A DNA stretch of 57,831 nucleotides. Origin: Aureococcus anophagefferens. Lineage: Eukaryota > Sar > Pelagophyceae > Pelagomonadales > Pelagomonadaceae. The stretch covers positions 3,150,909 to 3,208,739 of the forward strand of contig NW_008705561.1 of the NCBI RefSeq assembly GCF_000186865.1. The letters run 5' to 3'. The notes under the pieces were generated by a model, which saw only the letters and a list, made by a program, of their open reading frames with translations, made no database searches and was not told the origin of the DNA. A program made the position numbers and the translations under genes. This document shows, in pieces, positions 19,624 to 30,800 of the stretch. Every line of letters starts with the position of its first letter. Positions within the stretch are counted from its first letter, which is position 1.

Positions 19624-20485
19624 GCTGCTCGCCCAAAGTCGAGATGCCCGCGGGCTCGGCCTCGCCGGCATTTGGCGCCGGGGCATTTTGATCTGCTCGA
19701 GCGCCTTAAGCTTCCCCCTGAGCTTCCCGCCGCGTTCCGCGCCGTCGCGCGGGCAAGACTCCGGTTAAAATCCGAGCGACGTTGCCCACACAGCCGCCAC
19801 GACGACGAGCCGGGAGCACCTCCCGCCGCGAGCATCTTCGCCTCCACGGGACGCGCGCGCGTTCCCGACCGCCGCGGCGTATCTACACGCCTCAGTCATC
19901 ATGGGCGCCGCGGCCTGCGGCGTGACCGCCGCCGGCGCCGGCCGCTCGCCGCGCTCGGGCGACTCGCCGCGCGACGCGGGCGACTCGCCGCGCGACGCGG
20001 CGCGCTCGCGGGAGCGGGAGCGGGAGCGGGCCGGGGAGTGGCAAGCGGCCGTCGCACTCGAGGCACGGGGCGACTTTTTTGTTGTATAAGGCCATTGACC
20101 ATAGAGTCCGATTTCCGAGTGGGGAGTTTGATGTTTCTGCGCAGGATGAGCTTGGACAAGGAGACGATCATCGCTCGGCGACTTGTGCACGTCACGCGCG
20201 CCCTCAAGTTGTCCCGGGCGTCGGCGCAGCTCTTGCGCCGCGCAGAGACGGCCTCCTTAGCCGCCAGCCTGGCCTGGAGCTCCGCGACCACGGCCTTCTG
20301 GCGTTTCTTCCAGGGCTCTGTCGGGACACACGCCGCGACGCCGCGCGACGCCGCCGGGCAGCCCGAGCAACCCCCGGCGGCCACACGGAGAGCGCGCGCC
20401 ACAGCTTAAGCTCGAGCCGCCAGAGACCTGGAGCTGGACCGCTCGCAGGCGTGCAGAAGACGCGCGCCGGCGGCCCCCGACGACC
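19624..20485. other. Unresolved 860-bp interval, possible small gene
   Basis: Lies between divergent eIF3e and ZnT genes. A + strand ORF at 19901-20089 begins MGAAACG (a myristoylation-like start) and is Ser/Arg-rich. After an AT-rich stretch with TTTCTGCGCAG, a second + frame (from ~20148, MSLDKETIIARR) runs to ~20409. On the minus strand 20170-20340 also reads as a plausible helix (EPWKKRQKAVVAELQ). I cannot decide which strand, if either, is coding. Confidence 0.3.
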
Positions 20486-21847
20486 ATGGGCGGCGCCAAG
20501 AGGGAGTTCACGGCCAAGGAGAAGCTCTGGATCGGCATGGGCATGACCTTCGGGTTCATGCTCGTCGAGGCGATCGGCGGCTTCTACGCGCGGTCCCTGG
20601 CCATGCTCGGCGACGCGGCGCACATGCTCACGGACGCGGCGAGCTTCGGCGTGTCGCTGGCGGCCATCTACCTGAGCGAGCGCGGGCCGACGAAGAACTA
20701 CACCTTCGGCCTCGCGCGCGTCGAGGTGCTCGCCGCGCTCGCGTCGACCATGGGCATCTGGTTGGTCACGGGCGCCTTGGTCTGGGAGGCCGTGCTGCGC
20801 ATCGACGAGTTCTACGCGGGCACGGCGGCGCCCGTCGACGGCAAGCTCATGGTCGTCCTGGGCCTCTTCGGCGTGTCCATGAACGTCGTGCTGGAGCGCG
20901 TGCTCGGCGGGCACCACCACGGCGGCTTCGGCCACGACCACGGCCACGGCCACGCGCACGGCCACGGCCACGCCGCCGCCGGCCACGGCGACCACCACGG
21001 CGACTGCTGCGGCGGCCACGGCCACGACGACCACGACCACGCCGCCGACCACCGCGACCACGGCCACGGCCACGGCCACCACTCGTCGGACGACGAGGAC
21101 GAGAAGGACCACGGCCACGGCCACGGCCACGGCCACGGCGCGCCGCCGGCGCCCGACGGCCACGACCACGGCCACGGCCACGCCAAGGCGCCGGACCACG
21201 ACCACGGCCACGGCCACGCGAAGACGCGCGGCGACCACGGCGACCACGGCCACGGCCACGGCCACGAGAAGACGCGGCTCGCGCCGGCGGGCGGCGCGTC
21301 CTACAGCGCGCTCGGCGCCGAGGCGCCGCCCCCGAAGAAGGAGAAGCGGAACATGAACCTCGACGCCGCGTACCTGCACGTGCTCGGCGACCTGCTCCAG
21401 TCGCTCGGCGTCGTCGTCGCGGGGCTGCTGATTTGGGCGCACCCGGACTGGCAGATCGCGGACCCGGTCGTCACGCTCGTCTTCGCCGTCGTCGTGCTCT
21501 ACACGACGGCGGGCTTCACGATCCAGACCGTGACCGTGCTCCTCCAGGGCGCGCCGGACTCCGTCGACTGCGTCGCGCTCACGCGCGCGCTCAACGGCCT
21601 CGACGGCGTCGCCGACTGCCACGACGTCCACGTCTGGGAGCTCACCGCGGGCAAGCCCATCCTCTCCTGCCACATGATCTGCGCCGAGGGCACGCGCGAC
21701 CCGGACGCCGTCCTCAAGGCCGCGCAGGCGCTCTGCGCGTCCCACGGCATCGACCACGCGACGATCCAGATCCAGACGGGCGGCGACTGCCTCTCGACGA
21801 CGTGCTGCGCGTCCTACATCCCGCCCGCGGGCGTCGAGCTCGTCTAG
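20486..21847 (+). CDS. Zinc transporter, CDF/ZnT family (vesicular type)
   Basis: 453 residues, single exon. Transmembrane helices carry the paired HxxxD zinc sites: His46/Asp50 in HMLTD and His297/Asp301 in HVLGD. This is the Zn2+-specific pattern, and such proteins exchange cytosolic Zn2+ for H+ into vesicles or vacuole. Between TM4 and TM5 lies a His-rich loop of ~125 residues (about 142-262) made of repeated GHGHGH/DHDH. This is longer than in most animal ZnTs and is encoded by a GGCCAC-type microsatellite. The C-terminal cytosolic domain has the HDVHVWEL motif. A short extra tail ends in Cys-rich STTCCASY. Confidence 0.95.
   Translation: MGGAKREFTAKEKLWIGMGMTFGFMLVEAIGGFYARSLAMLGDAAHMLTDAASFGVSLAAIYLSERGPTKNYTFGLARVEVLAALASTMGIWLVTGALVWEAVLRIDEFYAGTAAPVDGKLMVVLGLFGVSMNVVLERVLGGHHHGGFGHDHGHGHAHGHGHAAAGHGDHHGDCCGGHGHDDHDHAADHRDHGHGHGHHSSDDEDEKDHGHGHGHGHGAPPAPDGHDHGHGHAKAPDHDHGHGHAKTRGDHGDHGHGHGHEKTRLAPAGGASYSALGAEAPPPKKEKRNMNLDAAYLHVLGDLLQSLGVVVAGLLIWAHPDWQIADPVVTLVFAVVVLYTTAGFTIQTVTVLLQGAPDSVDCVALTRALNGLDGVADCHDVHVWELTAGKPILSCHMICAEGTRDPDAVLKAAQALCASHGIDHATIQIQTGGDCLSTTCCASYIPPAGVELV
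20915..21275 (+). repeat. GGCCAC-rich coding microsatellite (His-rich loop)
   Basis: Imperfect runs of GGCCAC/GACCAC hexamers encode Gly-His and Asp-His pairs in the ZnT loop. This is a likely length-polymorphic tract. Confidence 0.8.
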
Positions 21848-21961
21848 GCGAATGCCCCCCGCCCCCTAGTCTAACGGCCCCCGCTTCGACTCGTGAGACG
21901 CGCCGGCCGGCGACTTAACGCGGACCGAACGAAGCGGCGGGCGGGGCGGGGGGTTCGCGTT

Positions 21962-23512
21962 CTAGGGCTTCTCCGCGGCGTCGTCCGCGGGGAACTCGCG
22001 CGCGAGCGGCGGCCAGCGCGCCTCGAACTCGCGCCGGAAGTTGGGCGCCTCGTTCTGGAAGCGCTCGCTGGCCTTGACGAGCGCCTCCTCGAGGGCCCGC
22101 TCCGCGGCGCGCGCGTGGTCGACGTCCGCCGCCGTCGCCGCCGCGACGCGGATGAGCGACAGCTTCGCCGCGCCGCGGCCGCCGTCGAAGCTCCGCTCGG
22201 CCGCCGCGCGGCGGAGCTTCGCCGTGGCGAGGCGGTCGTGGAGGAGCTTGACGTAGCGCGCCGCGCGGAGCAGGGACCGGAGGTAGCCGAGGATCACGTC
22301 CGTCGACGCGACGACGCCGCCCGCCGCGCCGCGGCGCGCGGCGCGCGCGCGGACCGCGGCGACGGCCGCGGACTGGGCCTTGGCCCAGCTCACGATCTTC
22401 TCGTCCGTCGGGAAGAGCAGCGCGAAGTGGGAGATGTCGCCGACCTCGATGGACACCTCGTCCGAGGCCTCGCGCGGGTCCGCGGCCGCGGGCTCGGGCG
22501 CGGCCTCGGGCGCCGGCGCGGCGGCGTCGGGCGCCGGCGCGGCGGCCCCGGGCGGCGGCGCGGCGGCGTCGGGCGGCGGCGGCGGCGTCGGCGGCGAGTC
22601 CGCGCCGGGGCCCGAGCCGGGCGACTCGGGCGACGCCGCGGGCTTTTGCGGCGCCGCGGCGAAGAGGGGGTTCTTGCCGCCGGCCGGCGGCGCGAAGGCT
22701 GGCCGCAGGTCCCGCTTGGCGCAGGCGAGGCTCCGCGGCGCGCCGCCGAGCGGGCTCGGCATGCCCTCGCTCAGCGTGTGGCGCCGCGCGAGCGGCGGCG
22801 GGTGGCGCAGGTCGACTTCCGGCGCGAAGGACACGCGGCGCGCCGCGAGCCAGGACTCGTCGACGTCGACGTCGACGACGGGCTCGCTCCGCGTCCGCGG
22901 GCGGGCCAAGTCGCCCCGGAGCTCCGGGCTCGGCGCGCGCGCGTCGGGCCGCGCGGACGCCGTGCGCCGCAGCGCCTCGCGGACGAGGCCCCGGCCGCCG
23001 TCGCGGCGCGCCGGGGCGGCCCCGGGCAGCACGGGGTCGAGCTTCGGGCAGTGCTCCTGCATGACGAAGCGCAGCGTCGTCTCCGAGCGGCCGAGCTCCG
23101 GGTGGGCCAGGATGGCCTCGAGGAACGCCGTCGCCGCTTCGGCCTCGCCCCGGTCGATGGCCGCCGTCGCCGGGGGCACGAGGGCGCCGGGGAACTCGGC
23201 GGCGAGGCAGGCCCCGAGGCCGACGAGATCCTCGGCGCCGCGCGTCACCGCGGGCAGCGCGATGCGCGCGCCGTTCGTCGCGCCGTGCGCCCGGAGCACG
23301 TAGCGCGGCCGCCGCCGCGCGAGCTCCGCGGCCGACGACCCGGGGCACCGCCGGGCGCTGCAGGCGTCGACGACGACGAGCTCCGGCGGGATGCGCAGGT
23401 CCCGCCGCGTCCCCTCGGGGGGCGACGACGCCCCGCCGGGGGCCGGGGCCGGGCTGCCCGGGGGCGCCGGGGCAGCCCCAGCGGCACCGCGGGGCGACAG
23501 GCACTGCATCAT
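21962..23512 (-). CDS. PX-domain protein (sorting-nexin-like)
   Basis: About 516 residues from the double ATG at 23512/23509. Residues ~35-165 look like a PX phosphoinositide-binding domain: RYVLRAHGATNG, then LAAEFPGALVPP (the polyproline loop region) and FLEAILAHPELGRSE. A long disordered Pro/Ala linker follows. The C-terminal ~150 residues (DISHFALLFPTDEKIVSWAKA... to the end) are helical and could be BAR-like. This would suit an endosomal sorting nexin. The PX identification rests on motif memory and is moderate. Open frame continues upstream of 23512, but the first available codon there is GTG. Confidence 0.6.
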   Translation of the reverse strand: MMQCLSPRGAAGAAPAPPGSPAPAPGGASSPPEGTRRDLRIPPELVVVDACSARRCPGSSAAELARRRPRYVLRAHGATNGARIALPAVTRGAEDLVGLGACLAAEFPGALVPPATAAIDRGEAEAATAFLEAILAHPELGRSETTLRFVMQEHCPKLDPVLPGAAPARRDGGRGLVREALRRTASARPDARAPSPELRGDLARPRTRSEPVVDVDVDESWLAARRVSFAPEVDLRHPPPLARRHTLSEGMPSPLGGAPRSLACAKRDLRPAFAPPAGGKNPLFAAAPQKPAASPESPGSGPGADSPPTPPPPPDAAAPPPGAAAPAPDAAAPAPEAAPEPAAADPREASDEVSIEVGDISHFALLFPTDEKIVSWAKAQSAAVAAVRARAARRGAAGGVVASTDVILGYLRSLLRAARYVKLLHDRLATAKLRRAAAERSFDGGRGAAKLSLIRVAAATAADVDHARAAERALEEALVKASERFQNEAPNFRREFEARWPPLAREFPADDAAEKP

Positions 23513-23735
23513 GGCGCGCCGGCGTCGAGGCGAGGTGCCGGGGCGCTCCGCGCCCGAGGCGCTCCGCAGCCGAGGCGCTCCGCACCCGAGCACTAGTGTT
23601 TTCCGCCCATGTCCCTGCAGGTTCGGCCGCGACGACGTCGACTCGCCGCCATGAGTTGCTTTGAACTCTAAAGTGGTGCCGTGCACCTTGCCGCCGCGAC
23701 CGCAGTATCAGCCCGGGCGCTTCGGCAGCGTTGAG

Positions 23736-26430
23736 ATGGCGGGCTCCTCCGGGGCGGCGGCCCCCAAGGTCGCGCCGCCGGAGAAGACGCCGTCGACTTC
23801 GGCCGTGGAGATGGCCGTGCACTATCCGGCGGCGTCCGGCGTGCGCGTGCCCGCGGACGGCGAGGTGCTGGGCCTCGACGCCACGAAGCTCTTCGACGTC
23901 ATCACGAAGCTCGGCGCGTCCGTGGCGAAGATCCAGGAGGACCTCGTGACGCCGCCGCCCTGGGTCGCCGACGTCTCGGAGAAGCTCAAGCGCATGGACA
24001 AGCTCGACCGGGGGTTCTCCTCGCTGACGGACGTCGTGGGAAACCTCATGACCGTCGCGAACATCACGGACCGCCAGTCCGCGGACGACCTCGCGGCCGT
24101 GCGCCAGAAGACGGCGAAAACCAAGGGCGAGGAGGAGCTCCAGGCGCCGGACCCCTTCGCCATCCAGCAGTTCAACGGGTTACGGAGCCAGCTCGAGGCC
24201 TTCGAGCGGAAGATGGCCGCCGCGCCCGCGTACGAGGACGTGGAGCAGCTCAAGGACTACGTCCACGAGCGCACGAAGAAGCTCAAGGCGACCTTGGTGA
24301 CGCTCCAGGGCGCCATGGAGCGGCGCTTCGACGGGAAGATGAAGGAGCACTTGGAGGGCTTCGACAAGTGGCAGGCGGATCTCGTGGAGGTGACCGCGGG
24401 GCGGCTCCGGGTCCTCGAGGACCAGATCAAGGAGACGAACGTGGAGTTCGACGACTTCCGGGAGGTGAACGGCTCCGAGCTCCACGACGTCCAGGAGGCC
24501 ACGGCCAACAACAAGGCCTGGGCGACGCGCGAGTTCTCGAGCTGCAACGCGCAGACGCTGAACCTCCAGGTCATGATCCACAAGGTCGTCGAGCGCGTCG
24601 ACGCGCTCGAGAAGGGCGCCGAGGCGCGCCAGGCCTTCATCGAGAAGCTCGCGCGGAACATCCAGGAGAAGCTCGAGTCCATCGACCGCCGCGAGTCGAA
24701 CACGAAGGAGCGCGCGGACGGCGTCGACGAGAAGATCGTGCTGTTGGAGGAGGGCTTCAAGAAGAACAACCAGGAGACCGTCGACAACAAGCAGGGCATC
24801 GACAAGATGTTCAAGCGCATCGAGTGGCAGGATTTGAGAATCGCGGAGGAGACGCTGAAGATCGACGAGGCGCAGAAAAGCCTCGCGGCGACGAGCGAGA
24901 CCGTCGAGGGCATCCAGATCACGCAGTCCGCGGAGCGCGAGGAGCGCCTCGGCGAGATCAAGACCGTGCGGACCACGGCCCTCGTCCTCGACCAGAAGAT
25001 CATCAAGCTCCACGACTCGCACCGCGAGCTCGCGACGGACGTCAACGACATCGCGTCCGGCGTCAAGGACCACCCGGACAAGATCGAGTTCATGGAGGAG
25101 ACGCTCGAAGTCCTGAAGAAGACGCTGCGCGCCGAGGCGGCCATGCGCGACGAGCTCAAGGTGTCGCTGAGCTCCATGAGCGAGCGGCAGGACGCGTTCG
25201 TCAAGGTCCAGCGCGAGCTCAACCAGGTGCTCCAGAAAATGGAAAACCAGGAGAAGTTCATCAAGAACCTGGAATTGAAGCAGAACGAGATCGCCGAGGA
25301 GTACGCCGAGGACCGCATGACCATCGTCGCCGTCAAGGAGGCCGTCCAGGAGGTCGGCGTCGAGGTGAGGGAGACGCAGCGCGACGTGAAGACGAACTCC
25401 GAGGCCGTCGAGAAGACCTTCGGGGTCGTGAAGCGCGAGACCGTGCTCCTCCAGAAGCACCAGAAGAAGCTCGAGACCATCGTCAACGACGACGACCCCA
25501 CGTCCGGGCCCGGCGGGGGGAATCGGCGGACGACGATGGCGCGGCGGCCCGTGGAGATGCAGGTCAAGTTCGTCACGAACGAGGCCCACGGCGTCGCGTC
25601 GGCGTGCCTCGCCTACGAGCTGCTCTGCGTGGAGAAGAATTATCTGGTGGACTTCCCCCACGACACGATTTTGGCGATCTCCGAGTCCGCGCTCGAGATG
25701 GCGACGTACATCGCGGAGAAGGTCGACATGTGGGCCGTGGGGCAGATGATTTTAGAGCGGCCCGACGACAACCCCTTCACGGACGACGACGTCATCACGC
25801 AGAAGCTCGTGGAGCAGCAGACGTGGATCGACGAGGCGAAGGCGTCCGTCGCGTCCCAGTGCGAGAAAGCGCCGACGCCGCTCCAGCTCCAGGCGCGCGA
25901 CCGCTTCTTCCAGCGCGCGTCCTCCGCGCTGGCCATGGGCCTGAGCAAGCACGACCAGGTCATCGTCACGCGGCCGACGATCATCAAGCGGAACCAGCCC
26001 GTCCCGACGTGCGTCGCGTGCAACCGGCCCCTGCCCGTCAAGAAGTCCAAGAGCGAGATCGCGCGGCGGAAGACTTTGGACGCCAACGGCGCCGTCGACG
26101 CCAAGGGCAAGCCCAAGTCCCTCATGGGGCTCAAGCCCCGGAAGGCGAAGACGCCGCGGGAGGAGGAGCGCGCGGAGCTCGGGAGCGGGGCCAAAGTTCA
26201 TCTACCGCGGCGGCTTCAAGATGCCGCGGAAACCCCCCCTCGCCGGCGGGCCCGACGACGGCTCCGCGTCGCTGCCCGCGCTCCGGCCGTCGACGGTGCC
26301 GGCCGGCGCCGGCTCCTCGCGCGGCGGCGGCAGCTCCGTCGACTCGCCGTCCTCGAACCACATCTGGGTCGACAACCCCAAGCCCGAGGACCCCAACGAC
26401 GACTGGGTCGAGGGGTCCGAGTGGAACTGA
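23736..26430 (+). CDS. Long coiled-coil protein with Cys motif; one apparent frameshift
   Basis: About 898 residues if one frameshift is allowed. ATG 23736 starts a short disordered head; then ~550 residues of near-continuous heptad-like coiled coil (Glu/Lys/Gln/Leu-rich). A mixed domain follows (from about 25545), with CVACNRPLP and a basic stretch. Near 26187-26195 the frame must shift by one base to continue into KFIYRGGFKMPRKPP and a tail ending DDWVEGSEWN, whose codon use and composition fit. This suggests a one-base insertion at GGGGCCAAAG or a real lesion. The C-terminal CxxC followed by RGGFKMP faintly recalls axonemal/sperm-flagellar coiled-coil proteins (DUF4795/QRICH2-like). That is speculative. 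Confidence 0.6.
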
Positions 26431-26611
26431 CCCTAACAGGCTCGTTGGCGTCTTTACTTGAAGGATTATTGAAAGACCTTGAAGGGCTCGAGCTCTACGG
26501 GCAGAGTCTGGGGCGAGCCCGCGAGCAGGGTCCTCTCCGACGTCGAGTCGGCTGTCCAGATCGTCCAAGTTCCGCTCTCGAGCCTCTCCGCGGACCTCCG
26601 CAGCACGCTTT

Positions 26612-27853
26612 ATGCGCCGCGCGCTGGTTCCGAGCAGCAAGGCCGAGGCGCCCGCCGCGCCGGCGGCGCCGAGCCGGCCGGTGCTGCGCCTCGGCGGCCT
26701 CGACGTGGCGTGGCGCGTTTCGCTCGGGCGCATCCGCTGCGCCGCCGTCCGCGACGGCCGCCTCGCCGCGGCGACGGACGACGGCGCGGTCGTCTTCCTC
26801 GACGCCGGCGGCGCCGTCGCCGCGCGGTCGGCGCCCGTCGAGGACTCCGAGGCGAACGACGTCGCGCTGGGCGCCGACGGGTCGTGGGCCGTCGCGTGCT
26901 ACGACGACGGCTACGCGCGCGTGGCGTCGGCGCGCGACGGCGCGCTGCTCCTCGAGCACGCCGTCGCGGCGCCGGCCGCGGCGGGCAAGCGGCAAAGGCG
27001 CGTCGCGGCGACGCGCGTACTCGCGCTGCCGCGGAACCGCTTCGCCGCCGCCGCGGGCCGGCTCGTTCACGCCGTCGACGCGCGAAGCGGCGCGCTCGCG
27101 CACGCCGTGGCCTGCGACGCGCCCGTGCGCGGCCTCTGCGCGGCGCCGCCGGCCGTCCAATCCTGGGCCTACGGCTGCAGCCACGGCGGCGGCGTGGTGC
27201 TCGTCGCGGACGACGGGTCCGTCGCCGCGCGGCTCGCGAGCGCGCGGCCGCTCCGCGCGCTCGCCGCGAGCGCCACGTGGCTCGCCGCGGCGACCTTCGA
27301 CGGCGCCGTCGAGCTCTGGGACGCGGCGGCGCCGGGCGGCGAGCCCGACGGCGCCGTGGCGCTCCGGTCGTCGTGCGGCTGCGACGGCGCTCACTGCGCG
27401 TGGAGCGGTCTGGGCGACCTGGCGGTGAGCGGCGCGCGCGCGGCGGTCTTCGACTTCTCCGGCGACGCGCCGCACCACCCCTACCGCCGGGGCCCGGCGC
27501 CGGCGCCGGGCGAGCCCGACCCCGTGCCGCGCGTCTGCATGGCGGAGGGCCCGGCGGTCCGCGTCGCCTGGGGCCCCGGCGGCGCGCTCGCGACGGCCGC
27601 CGCCGACGGCGTCGTCCGCGTCTGGCGGCCGCGGGGCCGCCTCCGCAAGGGGGGGCAGGGCCGCGCGGACCGGCCGGAGACCATGCGGCCCCAGTTCTTC
27701 GCGTTCCCGAAGCGCGACGCGGCGCACCCGAGCGGCGACGCCGCGGCGCCCGCGGCCCTCGCCTGGCTCGGCGACGGTACGGTCGCGGCCTGCTACGAGG
27801 CCGGCGACGTCGTCGCCTGGCGCCTGCCGGAGGAGGCCGCGCCCGCGCAGTAG
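26612..27853 (+). CDS. WD40-repeat (beta-propeller) protein
   Basis: 413 residues, single exon. Repeating strands such as AAATDDGAVVFLDAGG, VLVADDGSVAARL, AATFDGAVELWDAA and ATAAADGVVRVWRPRG are typical WD-type blades, about six to seven in all. There is no catalytic domain, so it is a scaffold of unknown partners. It ends 24 bp from the stop of the convergent karyopherin gene. Confidence 0.75.
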   Translation: MRRALVPSSKAEAPAAPAAPSRPVLRLGGLDVAWRVSLGRIRCAAVRDGRLAAATDDGAVVFLDAGGAVAARSAPVEDSEANDVALGADGSWAVACYDDGYARVASARDGALLLEHAVAAPAAAGKRQRRVAATRVLALPRNRFAAAAGRLVHAVDARSGALAHAVACDAPVRGLCAAPPAVQSWAYGCSHGGGVVLVADDGSVAARLASARPLRALAASATWLAAATFDGAVELWDAAAPGGEPDGAVALRSSCGCDGAHCAWSGLGDLAVSGARAAVFDFSGDAPHHPYRRGPAPAPGEPDPVPRVCMAEGPAVRVAWGPGGALATAAADGVVRVWRPRGRLRKGGQGRADRPETMRPQFFAFPKRDAAHPSGDAAAPAALAWLGDGTVAACYEAGDVVAWRLPEEAAPAQ

Positions 27854-27877
27854 CGTGAGCTTCAGTAAAACCATGTG

Positions 27878-30800
27878 TTATTGCAGGGCGGCGAGGGCGC
27901 TGACGACGGCCTGGGCGTCGTGGGGGAGCGTCTGCCAGGCGGCCATGAGGTCCTCGGGCCGGTGCGCGGCCTGGACGGCGAGGAGGCCCGCTTTGAGCCG
28001 GAGGAGCGCGGCGCGCTGGCCGCCGTCGTCGGCGCGGCCGCGGCCGCGGCTCGCGCCGGACTTCTGCGCCGAGCCGACGCGCGCCGTCGTGCCCTCGGCG
28101 TTCTCGCGGAGCGCCGCGGCGCAGCGCGCGACGCACGCGACCTTGTCCGCGAGCGGCACGGCGCCGAGGAGCCCGGGCTGGACGAGGTCCGCGCAGAGCG
28201 CGTCGAGGCACGACGCGGCCTCCTCGGGGTCCGCGCGGAGGGGCAGGTAGGACACCCAGGCGCGCGCCTGGCCGCCGCCGCCGCCGGGCGCCGCGCGCAG
28301 CACCTTGAGGAGCGCCGCGGCCGCGTTGTCCGCGACCATCTCGTCGGCCGCCGCGTCCGGGCCGTCGTCGTCGCCGTCGTCGTCGTCGTCGCTCGCGCCG
28401 CCGGCCGCGAGCGCCGCGTCGCTGGGCCGCAGCGCCATGGCGGCCGCGATGGACGCGAGCGCGGCCGGCGCGTGGGGCGAAAAGTGGCCGCTCGGCCCGA
28501 GCGACGACGCCGCCGCGCCGACGCCGTAGATCGCCGCCTGCCGCCGCGCGGGCGACCCCTCGGCCGCGAGGCGCAGCAGCGCGGGCACGAGCGCCGCCGC
28601 CTCGCCCAGGACCCGCGCGCGCGTCGCGTCGTCGAGGCCCGGCGGCGCCAAAGGGCCGAACTCGACGACGTCGCAGAGCACGAACGCCGCGACCCTCCGG
28701 TCGTGCTCGACGCAGCGCTCGTCGGCCATGTCCGCGAGGCGCGGCAGCCACGCGCCCTTCAGCGCGTCGAAGGCCGACGCGCCGTGGGTCCGCAGCACGG
28801 CGCCCAGCGCCTCGGCGACGTTGTAGACGACCATGCCGTCGAGCGCGGCGGCCTCCTCGTGCGCCTCGCGCGCGTCGTCGTCGTAGTCCTCGTCCATCGT
28901 TGCCTCCGCGCGGCGCACGGCGCGCCGCTGGAGCGACGCGGCGAGGCAGCCGTGGAGCGCGTCGAGGACCTTGTCCGGCGCGAGGCGCGTGCCGAGGAGC
29001 AGCGGCCGGCAGCGCGCCGCCGTCGCGGGCCGCGGCGCCTCTGTCCCTGCTTCTCCGTCGTCGCGGCAGCCCGCCTCGATCGTCGCCTTCGTCGCCTGGA
29101 GGGCCGTCAGCAGGGGTTCTAAATCCTCCTCCTCGGCGACGGCGGCGAGGAGCGCCTCGAGCGCGAAGAGGAGCGCCGCGGCCGCGTTCGCGCCGTCGCC
29201 CAGGCGCGCGCAGTCGACGAGCGCCGGCAACGCCGCCGCCGCGTAGGACCGGACGTCGTCGGCGATCGCGTGGCTCACGAGGGGCGCGAGCGTCAGGAAG
29301 CACTTTTCGACCGCGCCCGCGAAGTGGCCGCCGAGCGCGTCCGCGAGCAAGAGGACGCTCTGGCAGCCGTTCGCCTGGGCCTCGAGCGCCTCCGTCCGCA
29401 CCACGAACTCGTCGTTCTCGTCGGCGTCCGAGTCGTCGTCGTCGCCCGCGACGCCCGCGAGCACCTGCTGGCCCTCGGCCGCCTCGAGCGCGTAGGGCAG
29501 CACGTCTTCTAAAAACGGCGCGAAGGACGCCCCCAGGCACTTGGCGACGCGGACGACGGACTTGAGCGCGCCCGTGCGCTCCGCGTCGTCCTCGGGCCGC
29601 GTGTCCGGCCCGAAGTAGTCGCGGATGACGACGCGGAGGAGCGCGACGGCGTCGTCGCCGAAGACGTCGCGGCCCGCGGCCTCGCCGAGCAAGGCGACGG
29701 TCTCGAGCGCGCGCGCGCGCACGGCCGCCGTCGCGGCCGCGTCGCCCGCGAGCGACTCGGAGCCCGCGGCGAGGGGGCTGAGCAGCGGGCCGAAGAGGCC
29801 GTAGAGGCCGACCTTCGTCGAGCCGTCGCTCTGGTACGACGCCGCCTCGGCGAGCGCCGCGACGGCCGCGACGGCGTGCTCGCGGACGTGGGGCGGGCTC
29901 GCGGGCGCGACGGCCGCCGCGAGCGTCTCCGCGAGGAGCGGGAGGTGGGGGCCGACGGCGCCGTAGGGCGCCGCGTCGAGGAAGAGCAGCGCGCAGCGGC
30001 ACGCGGCCGCGCGCGCGCGGTGGCTCCCGTCGCCGCGGATGCTCTCGCAGAGCGCGGGGACGACGACGGCGTGCGTCTCGAGCTGGAGGAGCGGCCCGAG
30101 GTCCTCGCAGGACTGGGCGAGCGCGTCGAGCGCCGCGCAGCGCACGCAGGCCACGGGGTATTGCGTCGCGAAGGGCAGGAGCGCGTCGACCCAGTCGCGC
30201 CGGCGCCGCTTGCCGTTGAGCTTCCTCCGGGGCTCCGCGGCGCCGCAGAGCAGCGGCACGTCGTCCGTCTTTTTTAAACTTTCGAGGTCGTTGACGGATT
30301 CCGCGACCTGCGTGAGCGCGAAGCAGGCCGCGCGCGCGCCGCGCCACTGGTTCAGGTCCGCCGCCGCCGCCGCGAGCGCGCGCGCCGCGTTGCCGAGCGC
30401 GCGCGGGAGCACGGCCTTGGGCCGCAGGCTCCGCGCGAGGCGGTCTAAAAACTCCGCGCCGAGCTCGCGGCCCGACGCGGCGTCGAGCTCCGGCGGCGGG
30501 CCCGGCGCGTGTTCCCAGGCCGCGGGGTCGTCGCGGGGCTCGTCCTCGGCGAGCATTTCGAAGCAGGCGTCGACGGCCTTGGCGGGCCACTTCGCGCCGC
30601 CCGCGGCGCAGCGCCGGGCCGTCGCGGGCGCGCGCTCGCACAACGAGCACGCGAGCTCGACGGCCAGCGACCGCGCGCCGCCGCCGAAGCCCGGGGTCGC
30701 CGCGACGTCGAGGCAGCCGGAGAGCACCGGCGCCGCGACGTCGCGGAACGCCTTGGGCGCCGCGTCCGCGAGCTCGACCATCTGCTCGAGGCCGTCGCGG

